This document shows, in pieces, positions 62,676-64,000 of a stretch of 64,000 bases of DNA. The notes beneath the pieces are model-generated. The model was not told the DNA's origin and searched no databases. It saw only the letters and a program-made list of their open reading frames with translations. Within the stretch, counting starts at the first letter, position 1; every line of letters starts with the position of its first letter. This stretch comes from Parietichytrium sp. I65-24A (lineage: Eukaryota; Sar; Bigyra; Thraustochytrida; Thraustochytriidae). The position numbers and the translations under genes were made by a program. Location: positions 124,001 through 188,000 of the forward strand of contig BLSF01000058.1 in assembly GCA_012862575.1 (NCBI GenBank), read 5' to 3'.

Positions 62676-63737
62676 TCACTGAGGAGATGCCTCTCGAACC
62701 TTCACTTCGTAGATCTTTCTAGAGTGCACAAATTTGACACCCTCTGGCTTGAATGCTTCGTCAAAGTAAGGGTGAATGCCAACCTTTCCGCATCCGAAGG
62801 GTTCAAGTTAGGATGCTGTCAGACAAAGCGTGGCATGAGATAGTTGCCGCGGAGCGACCAAACTTACTCTGAAATCGATGGAGATGCGCGTGTGCGGCGA
62901 CTCATTTGCCGGTACATGATGGCTGCAACTCGTCCCGTGAAAGCACAGGATCTCTCCGTACTCCAACGGGACGGGCTCATAATCTGCCGCGCCTGGTGCA
63001 CTTTCCAGCCACAGGGTGGTACCCGTCTTAGAGTAATTCGTCAGGGGCATCCAAAAGTTCACCTCGCCGTCCTGGTGCCCATATCTTTGCAAGCCGTAGT
63101 CGTCCGTTCTTCACACGTCAGTCTCACCGCCATTTCAACCCAGACGCACATGCCGCAAGCTCTTGACCGACCGACCGCCTTTCCAACACGTGATTCTCCC
63201 AACTCACTCTTCGTCGTTGTGCGCTCTCCGGAACGTTTTCTCGCCGCCTTTCTGTATCCTGAGCGTGGGCGGGAACTGATACGAGAACCTGATGCTGCCT
63301 TGGCGCACGCACAGCGCCGACATCTCCGGGTCCCGCGCGATCATCCCCGCCAAGAACTCTTCGCACACCACCTTCCGTATCAGCTCCTCCGCCGCGTCCA
63401 GCACTTGACTGTTCTGCGCCACCGTTTTCTTCAGCGCCAGCTGCTCCTTGAAGCTCGTGAACACATTCGGCATGCCGCTCGGCGCCAGTGCCCGCAATTC
63501 GCTCTCGCCCGAGTCGCCGTCGTCCTCGCACTCCGCAATGTCCGCAATGTCCGCAATGTCACCTCTGACTTGGCAGTTCTCCCGGTCCCCGGAGACCGTG
63601 CCGATGGGGCCCATGCCAGGCCGCGGCTGGAGCAACATTCCGAGAACGGCGCGCGCGACGGCGTGCTGGCTCGTGGAGAAGCGCAGAACGTGCGGCGAAC
63701 GGAGCGCGGACGGGAGAGGCTGGCGCGTGGAGTCCAT
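62676..63737 (-). CDS. 2-oxoglutarate/Fe(II) oxygenase-like protein, three exons
   Basis: Exon 1 is 63208-63737, intron 63085-63207 (GTGAGT...AAAG), exon 2 62868-63084, intron 62784-62867 (GTAAGT...AAAG), exon 3 62676-62783; 284 residues. The first 75 residues include IADIADIAECED from a 9-bp repeat. The jelly-roll core shows the first iron ligands HND just before the splice, EEYGHQDGEVNFWMPLT, TLWLESAPG, the distal His region CFHGTSCSHHVPANES, and the 2OG-binding Arg in TRISIDFRVGI, all as in phytanoyl-CoA dioxygenase and StrG-like oxygenases. The C-terminus is DEAFKPEGVKFVHSRKIYEV. Substrate is unknown. Both acceptors end AAAG rather than YAG; frame and motif continuity support them. Without the second splice the protein would end 20 residues later in non-family sequence. 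Confidence 0.72.
63533..63558. repeat. 9-bp CAATGTCCG repeat in oxygenase exon 1
   Basis: Three tandem copies encoding the Asp-Ile-Ala repeats; in frame. Confidence 0.85.
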
Positions 63738-64000
63738 CTCTGGCTTGGCTATCGCGTCGCTTCTAAGCGCCGCGGTAGAGCAGCAGCCTAGCCCCTAGCC
63801 CGCGGTGCACCAGCGCACTAGCAAACCGTTACGCTCAGGGATAGAACGTGTGTACGCGCAGCGTATGTGCCAGTGTCCGCGCAAGTTGTTGCGGGCTCGA
63901 GTTTGCCCGAATTGGTGGATGACACGTCGTCTGGTAATGTGCAAAGGCATTTGGGTGTAGTGGTGTTGCTGAGGTTGTTTAGTGTTTACTGTGGGAATGA
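63738..64000. promoter_or_regulatory. Upstream region of the oxygenase gene
   Basis: Presumed promoter side by position only; contains GTACGCGC words. The gene beyond the window edge is not visible. Confidence 0.3.

Noticed and set aside
1-64000. Bacterial or organellar origin
   Set aside because: Spliceosomal introns, ER signal peptides, APC E2, TRPP channel and Golgi enzymes are nuclear eukaryotic features.

Overview
This window is nuclear DNA of a eukaryote, almost certainly a single-celled protist or alga. Many genes carry short GT-AG spliceosomal introns (about 70 to 210 nt, donors GTGAGT, GTAAGT or GTACGT). The genes include mitochondrial-type translation proteins, ER and Golgi proteins, an APC-type E2, a polycystin channel and SH2 proteins. 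Intergenic DNA is full of short tandem repeats. I cannot name the lineage. The mixture (B12-dependent MetH, a PDI-C type ERV46/thioredoxin fusion, TRPP channel, tandem SH2 protein, C1GalT-like enzyme) does not look like a fungus or an animal; a stramenopile such as a labyrinthulomycete, or another algal or heterotrophic protist, is only a guess.

Layout. 1-4462: the 3' end of a Q/N-rich protein gene, then a four-exon mitochondrial elongation factor G1. 4864-13426: three minus-strand genes: cobalamin-dependent methionine synthase (with an apparent single-base frameshift), a tandem-SH2 protein with a tyrosine-rich tail, and an HMG-box/EF-hand/membrane protein. 15996-21211: a PDI-C type thioredoxin/ERV46 protein, a PH-like protein and NAD-dependent glycerol-3-phosphate dehydrogenase. 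21212-26741: about 5.5 kb with no convincing gene but many simple repeats. 26742-34202: RTF2 with an internal minisatellite, a 14-exon leucine-rich repeat gene in which each 28-residue repeat is one 84-nt exon, and a polycystin-like channel. 35330-42989: mitochondrial PheRS, a small two-exon hypothetical gene, UBE2C, a Cys-cluster protein and an ankyrin protein. 43201-52539: a giant HEATR5/Laa1-like HEAT protein and a phospholipid scramblase. 54196-60164: four tandem paralogues of a secreted 24-cysteine protein family that I do not recognise. 60992-63737: a C1GalT1-like type II glycosyltransferase convergent with a three-exon 2-oxoglutarate oxygenase.

The genes do not form one pathway; they are mostly independently transcribed housekeeping genes. 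The exceptions are the clear products of local duplication: the LRR exon array and the cysteine-rich gene array. These, the RTF2 insertion and the unusual domain combinations (SH2-SH2; HMG box + EF-hands + membrane segments) are the best candidates for undescribed biology. All exon structures were assembled by eye from splice signals and reading-frame continuity; no search or transcript data were available.
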